Positions 17,638-24,953 of a DNA stretch of 64,000 nt are shown here, in pieces. This DNA comes from Arthrobacter bambusae. GTDB lineage: Bacteria; Actinomycetota; Actinomycetes; Actinomycetales; Micrococcaceae. The notes below the pieces were generated by a model, which saw only the letters and a program-made list of their open reading frames with translations, was not told where the DNA came from and did no database searches. The position numbers were made by a program, and so were the translations under genes. Each line of letters opens with the position of its first letter. The stretch's first letter is position 1. The stretch lies in contig NZ_JAHHZS010000019.1 in NCBI RefSeq assembly GCF_022606295.1, positions 34,521 to 98,520 of the forward strand, read 5' to 3'.

Positions 17638-18015
17638 ATGGACTGGAAACTTGAACTCGTGTTTGTCCCCGTGTCCGATGTGGACCGCGCCAAGGATTTC
17701 TACGTCAACAAAGTGGGCTTCAACGCCGACTACGACGAGCGGCCCATGGACGGCATCCGCTTCGTCCAACTGACTCCGCCCGGCTCGGCCTGCTCCATCT
17801 GCATCGGCGAGGGCCTCAACGACGCGCCTCCCGGCACCGCCCCCAGCCTGCAGATGGTGGTGGGAGACATCCAGGAGGCCCACAGCCAACTCAAGGCCAA
17901 CGGCGTGGAAGTCAGCGACATCGACGTCCAGGATTGGGGTCACTTTGTGTACTTCGCCGATCCGGACGGCAATAAATGGGCCGTCCAATACATCCCGCAC
18001 AGGCCCAACGGCTAG
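17638..18015 (+). CDS. VOC/glyoxalase-like domain protein
   Basis: A 125-aa glyoxalase-superfamily protein (KLELVFVPVSDVDRAKDFYVNKVGF, then VYFADPDGNKWAVQYIP at the C-terminus). The opening and length match the bleomycin-resistance-like/glyoxalase branch with unknown substrates. It starts 48 bp after the long inverted repeat. The HAD gene follows after 55 bp on the same strand. Confidence 0.88.
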   Translation: MDWKLELVFVPVSDVDRAKDFYVNKVGFNADYDERPMDGIRFVQLTPPGSACSICIGEGLNDAPPGTAPSLQMVVGDIQEAHSQLKANGVEVSDIDVQDWGHFVYFADPDGNKWAVQYIPHRPNG

Positions 18016-18070
18016 GACTCACGCCGTAAGAGTCGGGCCGCGGACGGGTTTCAGCAGGCAGGATGGAGGT

Positions 18071-18748
18071 ATGAACCTGCCTGCTGAAGCCGTGAAAACC
18101 CTGACCGTCCGGGCCGTCCTCTTCGACATGGACGGCACCTTGGTGGACTCCACCGCGATCGTGGAGCAGGTGTGGAGCGAATTCGCGGGGCGGTACGGAC
18201 TGGACATCGACGAGATCCTGCGGACGTCGCACGGGGTCCAGGCCAAGGACACGGTGCGCCGCTTCGCCCCGGCCGGAGCAGACATCGACGCTCTCGCGGA
18301 GGAACTCGGCCAGATGGAACGGACCCGGACCGACGGGATCGTGGCGTTGCCCGGTGCCGCGGAACTGCTGCGGTCCTTGCCTGCCGACGCCGTCGCCATG
18401 GTCACCTCGGCCGATCGGATCCTCGCCGGGGTGCGCATGAAAGCGGCCGGACTCGAGATGCCTGCGACCGCTGTCACCTCCGAGGCCGTGACCCGCGGCA
18501 AGCCCGATCCGGAAGGCTACCTCACGGCAGCCGCGTTGCTGGGTGCCGAGCCGGCCGACGTCGTCGTGTTCGAAGATGCGCCGGCGGGCATCGCCGCAGC
18601 CCGTGCGGCCGGCATGCGGACCGTGGTGGTGGGCGACGCCGGTGGCGAGGCGGCGGATGGACTGTGGCAGATCGCGGATTACTCAGCTGTCACTGCCGTG
18701 GCCAGCCTGGACGATTCGGGGCGATGGGCGATCGAGCTCCGGTTCTAG
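18071..18748 (+). CDS. HAD-superfamily sugar phosphatase-like hydrolase
   Basis: A 225-aa HAD hydrolase. Motif I is FDMDGTLVDS (residues about 18-27), motif II is VTSAD, motif III is the Lys in TRGKPDPEGY, and motif IV is VVFEDAPAGIAAARAAGM. The pattern fits the beta-phosphoglucomutase/sugar-phosphatase (GppA-like DOG phosphatase) branch. A GGAGG ribosome site lies 3-8 nt before ATG 18071. The last 66 bp overlap the 3' end of the convergent LacI gene. Confidence 0.9.
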   Translation: MNLPAEAVKTLTVRAVLFDMDGTLVDSTAIVEQVWSEFAGRYGLDIDEILRTSHGVQAKDTVRRFAPAGADIDALAEELGQMERTRTDGIVALPGAAELLRSLPADAVAMVTSADRILAGVRMKAAGLEMPATAVTSEAVTRGKPDPEGYLTAAALLGAEPADVVVFEDAPAGIAAARAAGMRTVVVGDAGGEAADGLWQIADYSAVTAVASLDDSGRWAIELRF

Positions 18749-19750
18749 CGTCAGCGGGCTGGATGTAGGCCGGACCGCTCCCGTTGTTCCCCGGAGGACA
18801 AGGGTTCCTTCGAAGATGATCCTCGCTCCGGTCAGGCTGGTTGAGCCTGGATTCTCGGAGAGGGCAGCGACGGCGCGCCGGGCCGCGGCGCCGACATTGA
18901 CCGCGATCGTGGAAAGGGCAGGAAAGGTCGTGGTCGCGAGGGTGTCGTCGCATCCGATGACGCTCAAGTCCTTCGGGACGTCCACGCCCGCGGCCGCGAA
19001 TCCGCCCATCAGGCCGTGCGCGATGACGTCGTCGAAAGCGATGACTGCCGTGACTCCGGATGCTGCCACCGAATCGCTGAGCGCCTTCGCGGCTTCGTAG
19101 GTGCCCGGATCCGCACTGAAATGCGTGACCTCGAGGGCGTGGACCTTCGAGAAGTTGTCCACAGCCGAGCGGCGCTGCTTGTTTGCCCATGATTGCGGAG
19201 GACCGCCGACGTAGGCCACGCGGCGGTGGCCGAGCTCCGACAGGTGGGTCAGCGCGGAGCGGATGGCTGCCGCGGTGTCCAGCAGTACCCGGTAGGTCTC
19301 CGGAACATCGCGGTTGATGAAGGCCACCCTCTGGGAATCGGCGATTTGCCGGATGCGGGCCGAGGCGAGCCGGGATGAAACGACGATCAGCCCTTCAACC
19401 TGGGGAGCCATCCGTGAGATGAGACGGTCTTCCCGAAGGGGATCTTCATCAGTGTCCGCCAAGAACACGGAGAGTCCGAGATCGCTTGCGTAGTTTTGGG
19501 CCGCCCGGACCAGCGGAGGGAAGAACGGGTTGGCGATGTCCGGCACGATGAGTCCGATCGCCCCGGCACGTCCCGTCGAAAGGGCGCGCGCGTGATGGTT
19601 CGGTACATAGCCTGCGGCTTCCGCAGCTTTTTGTACCAGGGCCACGGTCTCCGGTTTGAGCAGGTTTGGCCGGGTAAAGGCCCTCGACACGGTTGAGGGG
19701 GCGATTCCGAGTTCGGCCGCCAATTGCGTGATGGTTGGACGGCCCGTCAT
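18683..19750 (-). CDS. LacI-family transcriptional regulator of the amino-sugar operon
   Basis: A 355-aa repressor. The N-terminal HTH and hinge helix are clear (TITQLAAELGIAPSTVSRAF, then AEAAGYVPNHHARALSTGR), followed by a periplasmic-binding-protein-like ligand domain (IGLIVPDIANPFFPPLVRAA, AVIAFDDVIAHGLMGGFAAAGVDVPKDLSVIGCDD). It is the last gene of the seven-gene operon, coupled by ATGA to the ceramidase-like gene. The perfect palindrome TGCAAACGTTTGCA upstream of the first gene is the obvious operator. The C-terminal tail of about 20 residues overlaps the convergent HAD gene. Confidence 0.92.
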   Translation of the reverse strand: MTGRPTITQLAAELGIAPSTVSRAFTRPNLLKPETVALVQKAAEAAGYVPNHHARALSTGRAGAIGLIVPDIANPFFPPLVRAAQNYASDLGLSVFLADTDEDPLREDRLISRMAPQVEGLIVVSSRLASARIRQIADSQRVAFINRDVPETYRVLLDTAAAIRSALTHLSELGHRRVAYVGGPPQSWANKQRRSAVDNFSKVHALEVTHFSADPGTYEAAKALSDSVAASGVTAVIAFDDVIAHGLMGGFAAAGVDVPKDLSVIGCDDTLATTTFPALSTIAVNVGAAARRAVAALSENPGSTSLTGARIIFEGTLVLRGTTGAVRPTSSPLTLEPELDRPSPRIVQAGHGSDS

Positions 19751-21024
19751 TGGAGCTCACCCGTGAGTTCCAAAGCGGCCTGGACCAAGGCTTCGGCACT
19801 GCCAGGGGAAAAGGGGGCGGGCATGCCGTAATAGCGGTGTGCGTCCTCCACTTCGTATCCTCCGAAGTCATACTCGTCGGCGGTCGGAAAGTACCCCGGG
19901 CAGCCGTTGGTGTAGCCAGTGACCATGACGGGACCGTCCACCTCGGAGGCGATGGCGTCCGTTGTGGCCAGGAATGGTTCTCCCGGTAATCCTACGAGGG
20001 CCAGGCCTTGCCAGTTGAAGACGCTCACTGCTGCACGCCAGGACATGTCCTCTTCGGGCCTCCGGTCCATGGCCCACTGCCTCCACGCGTCGAGAAGGGA
20101 TCGCCTGCCGGGATCCGCCGAGACCGCTTCGGCCTCCCACTGCCGGCTCAACTCCGCGGGGGAATCGGCGTCGCGCGAAGTCATTGTGAGGCTGATGGCC
20201 CTCCGGGCCACGGAGGTCTTCCTTGAATCGAAGACCGGCAATAGCGGGGTCTCCACTACGGATGCCGCCACATGTTCTCCGATCTTGCGCGCCTGCTCCA
20301 TCGTCCTGCCGGCGGAGCCGGAAAGCGAGTACGACGCGTCGGCGCGATGGCCTGAATTGATGTCCCCGGCGGTCCCGGGCAGGAAAAGGGCCACTGAGCC
20401 CGGGGAACGTTCCTCTAGGACGTTCCTGGTGAACGCGGGATAATCGCCGCTGATGAGGCGGTTTTCCGGGCCTAGGACCACGGGGTGGCAGGGATAGAGC
20501 ACGATCCAGGCAAGCACTTGTCCGGCTTCGTCGTTGAACGTGGCAACTTGGAGGGGTGGATCCACGGCGCGTTCGGGATGGCGTCGGTTCCTCGCAACAT
20601 CCACTCCGCGCGATTCGCCGTAGTGCAGGGTCGCCGGCTGCTGGGAGTCCACGGCGGCCTCCGCGGCCTCGCGGCAAGCCAAGACGATTTCCTCCAGGAG
20701 GCCCGGGTCATGGCCCCCGAGCCGGCCCGGAATGACGCACGGACCTGCGTGGGTATGCGTTGCGGTGATCGCGACGCGATCCGGCACAAAGGGCAAACCG
20801 TGTGCGATGCGGGTGCATGTGTCCTCATGGAGGCCGCACACATCCACGGTGATCAAGCAGGTGTCTTCCACGGCCAACGCCCGGACGGTCAGGGGGTCGT
20901 GGACGCCGGTGCTCGGTTCCGTCCTCGCCGCGAAGCCGGCCATTGGCGTACCCGCGGGCGGCGAGATCCCGACGACGGCGGCGCCCACCCGCATGGTGGC
21001 CTGCCCGGCTTGGGTGGCACTCAT
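19747..21024 (-). CDS. Neutral ceramidase-like N-terminal-domain protein without signal peptide
   Basis: A 425-aa protein of the neutral/alkaline ceramidase N-terminal-domain family. Zinc-site blocks are visible (ITATHTHAGP, ending of VLYPCHPVVLG, and GYTNGCPGYFPTADEYDFGGYEVEDAHRYYG). The nucleophile motif, NxGDxSPN in true ceramidases, reads GTAGDINSG, so the catalytic Ser position appears to be Asn. No signal peptide is present, so the protein is probably cytosolic, unlike secreted ceramidases. Coupled by 4-bp overlaps to nagA-like upstream and lacI downstream. It may hydrolyse an amide on an amino-sugar derivative, but the substrate is unknown. Confidence 0.8.
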   Translation of the reverse strand: MSATQAGQATMRVGAAVVGISPPAGTPMAGFAARTEPSTGVHDPLTVRALAVEDTCLITVDVCGLHEDTCTRIAHGLPFVPDRVAITATHTHAGPCVIPGRLGGHDPGLLEEIVLACREAAEAAVDSQQPATLHYGESRGVDVARNRRHPERAVDPPLQVATFNDEAGQVLAWIVLYPCHPVVLGPENRLISGDYPAFTRNVLEERSPGSVALFLPGTAGDINSGHRADASYSLSGSAGRTMEQARKIGEHVAASVVETPLLPVFDSRKTSVARRAISLTMTSRDADSPAELSRQWEAEAVSADPGRRSLLDAWRQWAMDRRPEEDMSWRAAVSVFNWQGLALVGLPGEPFLATTDAIASEVDGPVMVTGYTNGCPGYFPTADEYDFGGYEVEDAHRYYGMPAPFSPGSAEALVQAALELTGELQ

Positions 21025-22184
21025 TCCGGTCCGCCAGATACTTTCCGGCCGGACTGGAATACGGCGGTGATGGTTCCCGCTTCGGGTCCTTCTCCGGTGA
21101 TCAGGACGAAATCCGCCGGGGAACCGACTCGAAGGTGGCCGAGCCCCGGACGGGTCCCCGGGATCACCCGGGCGGGAGTGGAAGTCACCATTTTGAGGGC
21201 TTCCGGAAGCTCCAGGCCGACGTTGCGGATCACGTTTTGGAAACCGTCCGGCAGGGTGGCGGCGGCCCCCGCGAGCAGATCCGTGCCCACGTGGGAGAGC
21301 CGGCCGCCCGGGGCAAGATCCACCAGGCCACCCACGGAAGTACGGTGCCGGCCAGGCTGGCTGCCGGCCAGCGCGGTGCTGTCCGAGACCAGATAGGCGC
21401 GTTCGGGGGTCTTTGCCCGGATCATGACTTTCAACGTGTCACTGGGCAAGTGATGCCCGTCCGCTATGAGTCCTGCCGTGAGGCGGTCGTCCGCCAGTTG
21501 AGTCCACAAGGCATTGGGGTGCCTGGGCAGGGTGGTGGCGATGCCATTGCCCAGATGGGTGGCCAGCCCGGCTCCCGCGTTGATGGCAGCCGTGATTTGT
21601 TCGGGGCTTGCGTGCGTGTGTCCGATGGCCACTTCGACGCCGAGTTCGCGGATTTGGGCGATCTGGGCCGGGGCGTCAGGGGTATGCGGCGAGACGGTGA
21701 CGATGCCGACCATGCCGCTTGCGCGAAGCCAGCGCCGGACCTCCTGGACGTCCAAGGGGCGGACGAAATCGGCGTCGTGGACCCCCCTGGGACCGTCCTG
21801 GTCCGAGATGAACGGGCCCTCGACATGGATGCAGGGGATGGCTGCGCGGGTGGCTGGGTCAATGTCGCATGCCCGCTTGATCTGTTCGAGCGCGCCGGTG
21901 ATTGCCTCTTCCGTGGCAGTCACAATGGTGGGCACCCACGTGGTGACGCCCAGCTTCGCCAGCTCTGTGCTCATGTCGATGATGGTTTGCGGCGTGACAT
22001 CAGCGGCGTTGACATCCAGTCCGCCGTATCCGTTGACCTGGCCATCGATAAATCCAGGTGCGATGACGGGCAGCCCTTGGTCGGGGTCGATCTCCCGCAC
22101 CGACAGGATGGTCGTGTCGTAGGCGATTTCGATGTTGATCCCCCGGTGGGGGTCTTTGCCCACAATCGTTTTGGGGTGTGTCAC
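21021..22184 (-). CDS. nagA: N-acetylglucosamine-6-phosphate deacetylase-like amidohydrolase
   Basis: A 387-aa metal-dependent amidohydrolase of the NagA family, which deacetylates GlcNAc-6-P. Metal and catalytic residues are visible as HVEGPF (Glu), GHTHAS (His), THLGNG (His) and VSDSTALAG (catalytic Asp). The start is GTG 22184, which gives a GTGA overlap with the SIS gene; a longer in-frame version would lie inside that gene. The THLGNG block differs from the THLFNAM of classical NagA, as does the N-terminal PGFIDGQVNGYGG. A related N-acyl sugar phosphate is therefore possible. Confidence 0.88.
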   Translation of the reverse strand: MTHPKTIVGKDPHRGINIEIAYDTTILSVREIDPDQGLPVIAPGFIDGQVNGYGGLDVNAADVTPQTIIDMSTELAKLGVTTWVPTIVTATEEAITGALEQIKRACDIDPATRAAIPCIHVEGPFISDQDGPRGVHDADFVRPLDVQEVRRWLRASGMVGIVTVSPHTPDAPAQIAQIRELGVEVAIGHTHASPEQITAAINAGAGLATHLGNGIATTLPRHPNALWTQLADDRLTAGLIADGHHLPSDTLKVMIRAKTPERAYLVSDSTALAGSQPGRHRTSVGGLVDLAPGGRLSHVGTDLLAGAAATLPDGFQNVIRNVGLELPEALKMVTSTPARVIPGTRPGLGHLRVGSPADFVLITGEGPEAGTITAVFQSGRKVSGGPE

Positions 22185-22945
22185 AGCTTGTGTACCCGTC
22201 CTTTGAAACGTGAAATGAACTGCTGATTGGCTGCGTCCCCGCCCGGCGCATTTCCCGATCTCCACAATGGCGGCTCAATCCCCATTTCGTTCAGCTTGCT
22301 GATGGTGGACATCATGAGCCAGTTCAGGGTGAAGGCGTTGGCGAACGTGGACACGGCGGCCGTTTTCTCCTTTGTCCCGGGGACCTTCATGACGGCGTCT
22401 CCGATGGGAACCTTCGTGTCGATGTGATGGTCGACGACGTCGTGCAGGTTCAGTTTTTGCGGATGCCTTGCAGGGTGGTCACCGGCTGTTTCCCCTGCAT
22501 GCTCGCGCGAGGAAACGCCAATGGTCTTGACCGATAGTTCGCGTGCCGTCAGGGCCGCATCGATGAGTGCGCTGTTGATCCCGTACGCGTTGACCAGGAT
22601 GAGGACGTCTCCTGGTCCAAGGCCCGCGTCCTGGATGACGATCCGGCCGTAACCCGGAGTCCGTTCCATGGCCATTGAGCGGAGGGCGCCGTTGGAGAGC
22701 AAGGTCCCTTCGTCCAAAATGGCGGAGACGTGCATCAATCCGCCTGCCCGGAAGAACACTTCCTGGCTTGCCAGGTTTGAATGACCGCCCGGTCCGTAGA
22801 TGTGTACCAGTTCGTCCTCGGCCACCCGGGCCGCGAGAATGGCGGCGGCGATGTTGATGTTTTCGGCTTCTTCCCAGCGGATTCGCGCGAGGAGCTCGGT
22901 GATTTTCCCGAGGTAGTCCTCCGAGAGCTGTTCATTTGCGTTCAT
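22181..22945 (-). CDS. SIS-domain phosphosugar-binding protein
   Basis: A 254-aa sugar-isomerase-fold protein. The SIS core is seen in ELVHIYGPGGHSNLASQEVFFRAGG, GDVLILVNAYGINSALIDAAL and TIGVSSREHAG. Proteins of this type (UPF0309/YfeU-like) bind phosphosugars; isomerase or regulatory roles are known in the superfamily. The central position between nagB-like and nagA-like genes, with 4-bp overlaps on both sides, ties it to amino-sugar phosphate metabolism. Which phosphosugar it handles is unknown. Confidence 0.85.
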   Translation of the reverse strand: MNANEQLSEDYLGKITELLARIRWEEAENINIAAAILAARVAEDELVHIYGPGGHSNLASQEVFFRAGGLMHVSAILDEGTLLSNGALRSMAMERTPGYGRIVIQDAGLGPGDVLILVNAYGINSALIDAALTARELSVKTIGVSSREHAGETAGDHPARHPQKLNLHDVVDHHIDTKVPIGDAVMKVPGTKEKTAAVSTFANAFTLNWLMMSTISKLNEMGIEPPLWRSGNAPGGDAANQQFISRFKGRVHKL

Positions 22946-23691
22946 CGGGGATCCGATTCGGCGTCGAGGTAGATGGTGACGTTGGGGTGCGTGCGCAGCG
23001 CGGTACCGGGATGGTTTCCGCTGATCGGCTGGTTCAGGGTGTTCTGGACGGCCATCTTTTTGGCACTCCCGGGAACGGAAGCGATGATTTCTGAGGCGTG
23101 CAGCAAGCGCGGGATGGAGACGGTGATGGCGCGCTGCGGAACGTCGTCGAAACCAGGGAAATGCCCTTCGTCAACCTGTTGCTGGCGGCTTACCTGATCG
23201 AGGGTAATGACGCGTGCGGGCAGCGGGTCGGCAAGGTCGGCCGGGGGATCGTTGAAGGCAAGATGACCATTGACTCCCAGTCCCAGCAGGACCAGGTCAA
23301 AGGGGTCTTGGCCCATCAGCGTGCCGTAGCGTCCTGCCTCTTCTTCGGCGGGATTCTCCGGGTTGATGCGGTGAAAGGTAGTAGGCGGCAGCCGGCTGAA
23401 GAACGTGCGCTCCAGCCAGTTTCCGAAACCTTGGGGTGCGTCGGCCGGCAGGGCCAGGTAGTCGTCCATATGGAAACACGTCAGCCGGCTCCAATCGATC
23501 CCGGGCTCCTGGGCAAGCGCCAGAAGCGTTGCCTCCTGGCTGGGAGCTGCCGCCAGCATCAGCCGGACCTCATGCTGGTTCCGTAGCGCCCTGCGCAGGG
23601 TTTCCGCTGCGTGCGCGCCGGCGTGTTTCCCCAAGGCGGCCCGGTCGGGGTGTGCGGAAACGGCCGGGCTGTATGTGGTAAGTGCTGTCAC
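22942..23691 (-). CDS. Glucosamine-6-phosphate deaminase-like (NagB family) enzyme with altered active site
   Basis: A 249-aa NagB/6-phosphogluconolactonase-fold protein. The N-terminal catalytic region reads FHMDDYLAL where classical NagB has LDEY. The key loop reads GLGVNGHLAFNDP, where classical NagB has GVDGHIAFNEP. The residue aligned with catalytic Asp141 is therefore Asn and that aligned with Glu148 is Asp, while the His is kept. Start GTG 23691 gives a GTGA overlap with the epimerase gene. Deamination/isomerisation of an amino-sugar phosphate is the likely role; the substitutions suggest a different substrate or rate. Confidence 0.82.
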   Translation of the reverse strand: MTALTTYSPAVSAHPDRAALGKHAGAHAAETLRRALRNQHEVRLMLAAAPSQEATLLALAQEPGIDWSRLTCFHMDDYLALPADAPQGFGNWLERTFFSRLPPTTFHRINPENPAEEEAGRYGTLMGQDPFDLVLLGLGVNGHLAFNDPPADLADPLPARVITLDQVSRQQQVDEGHFPGFDDVPQRAITVSIPRLLHASEIIASVPGSAKKMAVQNTLNQPISGNHPGTALRTHPNVTIYLDAESDPR

Positions 23692-24953
23692 GTGTGAGTC
23701 CTTCGGGTTTCTAATTCGGTGGTCAGGAGGAGTGATCGGGCTATATGGAAGGGGTCCTTGACGGGCAGTGCCACGACTTTGTCGAGGGGTTTCCCTTCGC
23801 GGTCGCGTATTTGCAGCCACTCCTGGCCGGAAGGGTCGGGAAATGTGTCGAGGGTGTAGGACCAGATCCGCTCATGCCAGTCCAGGAGCTCGGGACGCAC
23901 GAAACGTTCTGCGAGCAGCCTGCTCGCGTAGAGGGCCTCAACCTGGACCCACCACAGCTTGGTGTCCCAGGTCTGGGTCACCAAGGTCTCGTAAGGGTCG
24001 TTGCCAAGGAGCCTGCCCCGCGGTTCTGTTCCTGTGCTGTCGACGTACCGGAAGATGCCGCCGTGCTGGTCATCCCAGCCGGCTTCCAGCGCCCGGACAG
24101 CGAGGTCCGGTAGCCAGTCCGGAATACGAGGTGCGAGGTCAGGCATGATCTCGACGGCTTCCATGACCATCCAGAGCATCTCCAGCAGGTGGCCGGGGGT
24201 TCGGTGGCGGGCCAGAAGGGTGTCGAGGTCATCGGCGCTGTCCGGCCGGTATTCCCACCAGGAGCCGGCCTTCCACATGCCTTCGGAGTTTGCGTCGCCG
24301 AGGAGCCGGGAAAGCGCGGCGCCGGCTGTTTGAGCGCTTTCGGCCGAGCCGCTGGCCAAATGCAGCTGGGCGCCCACATTCAGCAGCAGCATCAGCCCGG
24401 CCGCGTCCTTGAATCCGGCCCGGACGGGGTAAGGCTCGGACGGAGCGCTCCGGGCCTCGATCCTTTCTTCGGCGTGGGCGAGAAGTGCATGGGCTGAGTG
24501 CAGCCACTCTTCACGTTCGCGGGCCGCCGCTTGGGGGAGCCTGGCGGCACCCGCCAGGCCCAGGGCCGCAAAGAGGTCAGCCAGGACGCTGACGGCGATC
24601 TCCCCGTGCGGCCCGGACGGCAAGGGCTGCCCCGCAGCCGATGTGCGGTATGCGGTCACACCGCCGTCCAGGATGGCGTGTGCCTGGATGAACCTGGCCG
24701 TTTCAATCGACAAGGTGGCCCATAACCGGGGGTCTTCCCCGATGATTCCGGCCTCGCTGTCCAACGCAATCCTTGAACAGAGCCAAGCCCAGCGGCCTTG
24801 GGACCACGTATATTTTTCGTTCGAGAGCAATCGCCCCGAGTTGGAAAAGCACGTGAAAACTCCGCCGTCTTTCCTGTCGATTCCATTCTCGAGCCACCAA
24901 GGGAGGACGCCCTTGAGCAGCTGATCCCGTATTTCGGACGCCGTTGTGCTCAT
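23688..24953 (-). CDS. AGE-family N-acylglucosamine 2-epimerase-like sugar epimerase/isomerase
   Basis: A 421-aa (alpha/alpha)6-barrel protein of the AGE family. Characteristic blocks are GGVFTCFSNSGRLLSNEKYTWSQ cut here as YTWSQGRWAWL near residues 48-58, GHLLEMLWMVMEA, DQHGGIFRYVD and DTKLWWVQVEALYA near residue 340. These contain the conserved His/Arg/Trp active-site positions. Members interconvert GlcNAc/ManNAc, glucose/mannose or cellobiose-type sugars. The start overlaps the transporter stop by 4 bp (ATGA). Because NagA- and NagB-like genes follow, an amino sugar is the best guess. Confidence 0.88.
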   Translation of the reverse strand: MSTTASEIRDQLLKGVLPWWLENGIDRKDGGVFTCFSNSGRLLSNEKYTWSQGRWAWLCSRIALDSEAGIIGEDPRLWATLSIETARFIQAHAILDGGVTAYRTSAAGQPLPSGPHGEIAVSVLADLFAALGLAGAARLPQAAAREREEWLHSAHALLAHAEERIEARSAPSEPYPVRAGFKDAAGLMLLLNVGAQLHLASGSAESAQTAGAALSRLLGDANSEGMWKAGSWWEYRPDSADDLDTLLARHRTPGHLLEMLWMVMEAVEIMPDLAPRIPDWLPDLAVRALEAGWDDQHGGIFRYVDSTGTEPRGRLLGNDPYETLVTQTWDTKLWWVQVEALYASRLLAERFVRPELLDWHERIWSYTLDTFPDPSGQEWLQIRDREGKPLDKVVALPVKDPFHIARSLLLTTELETRRTHT

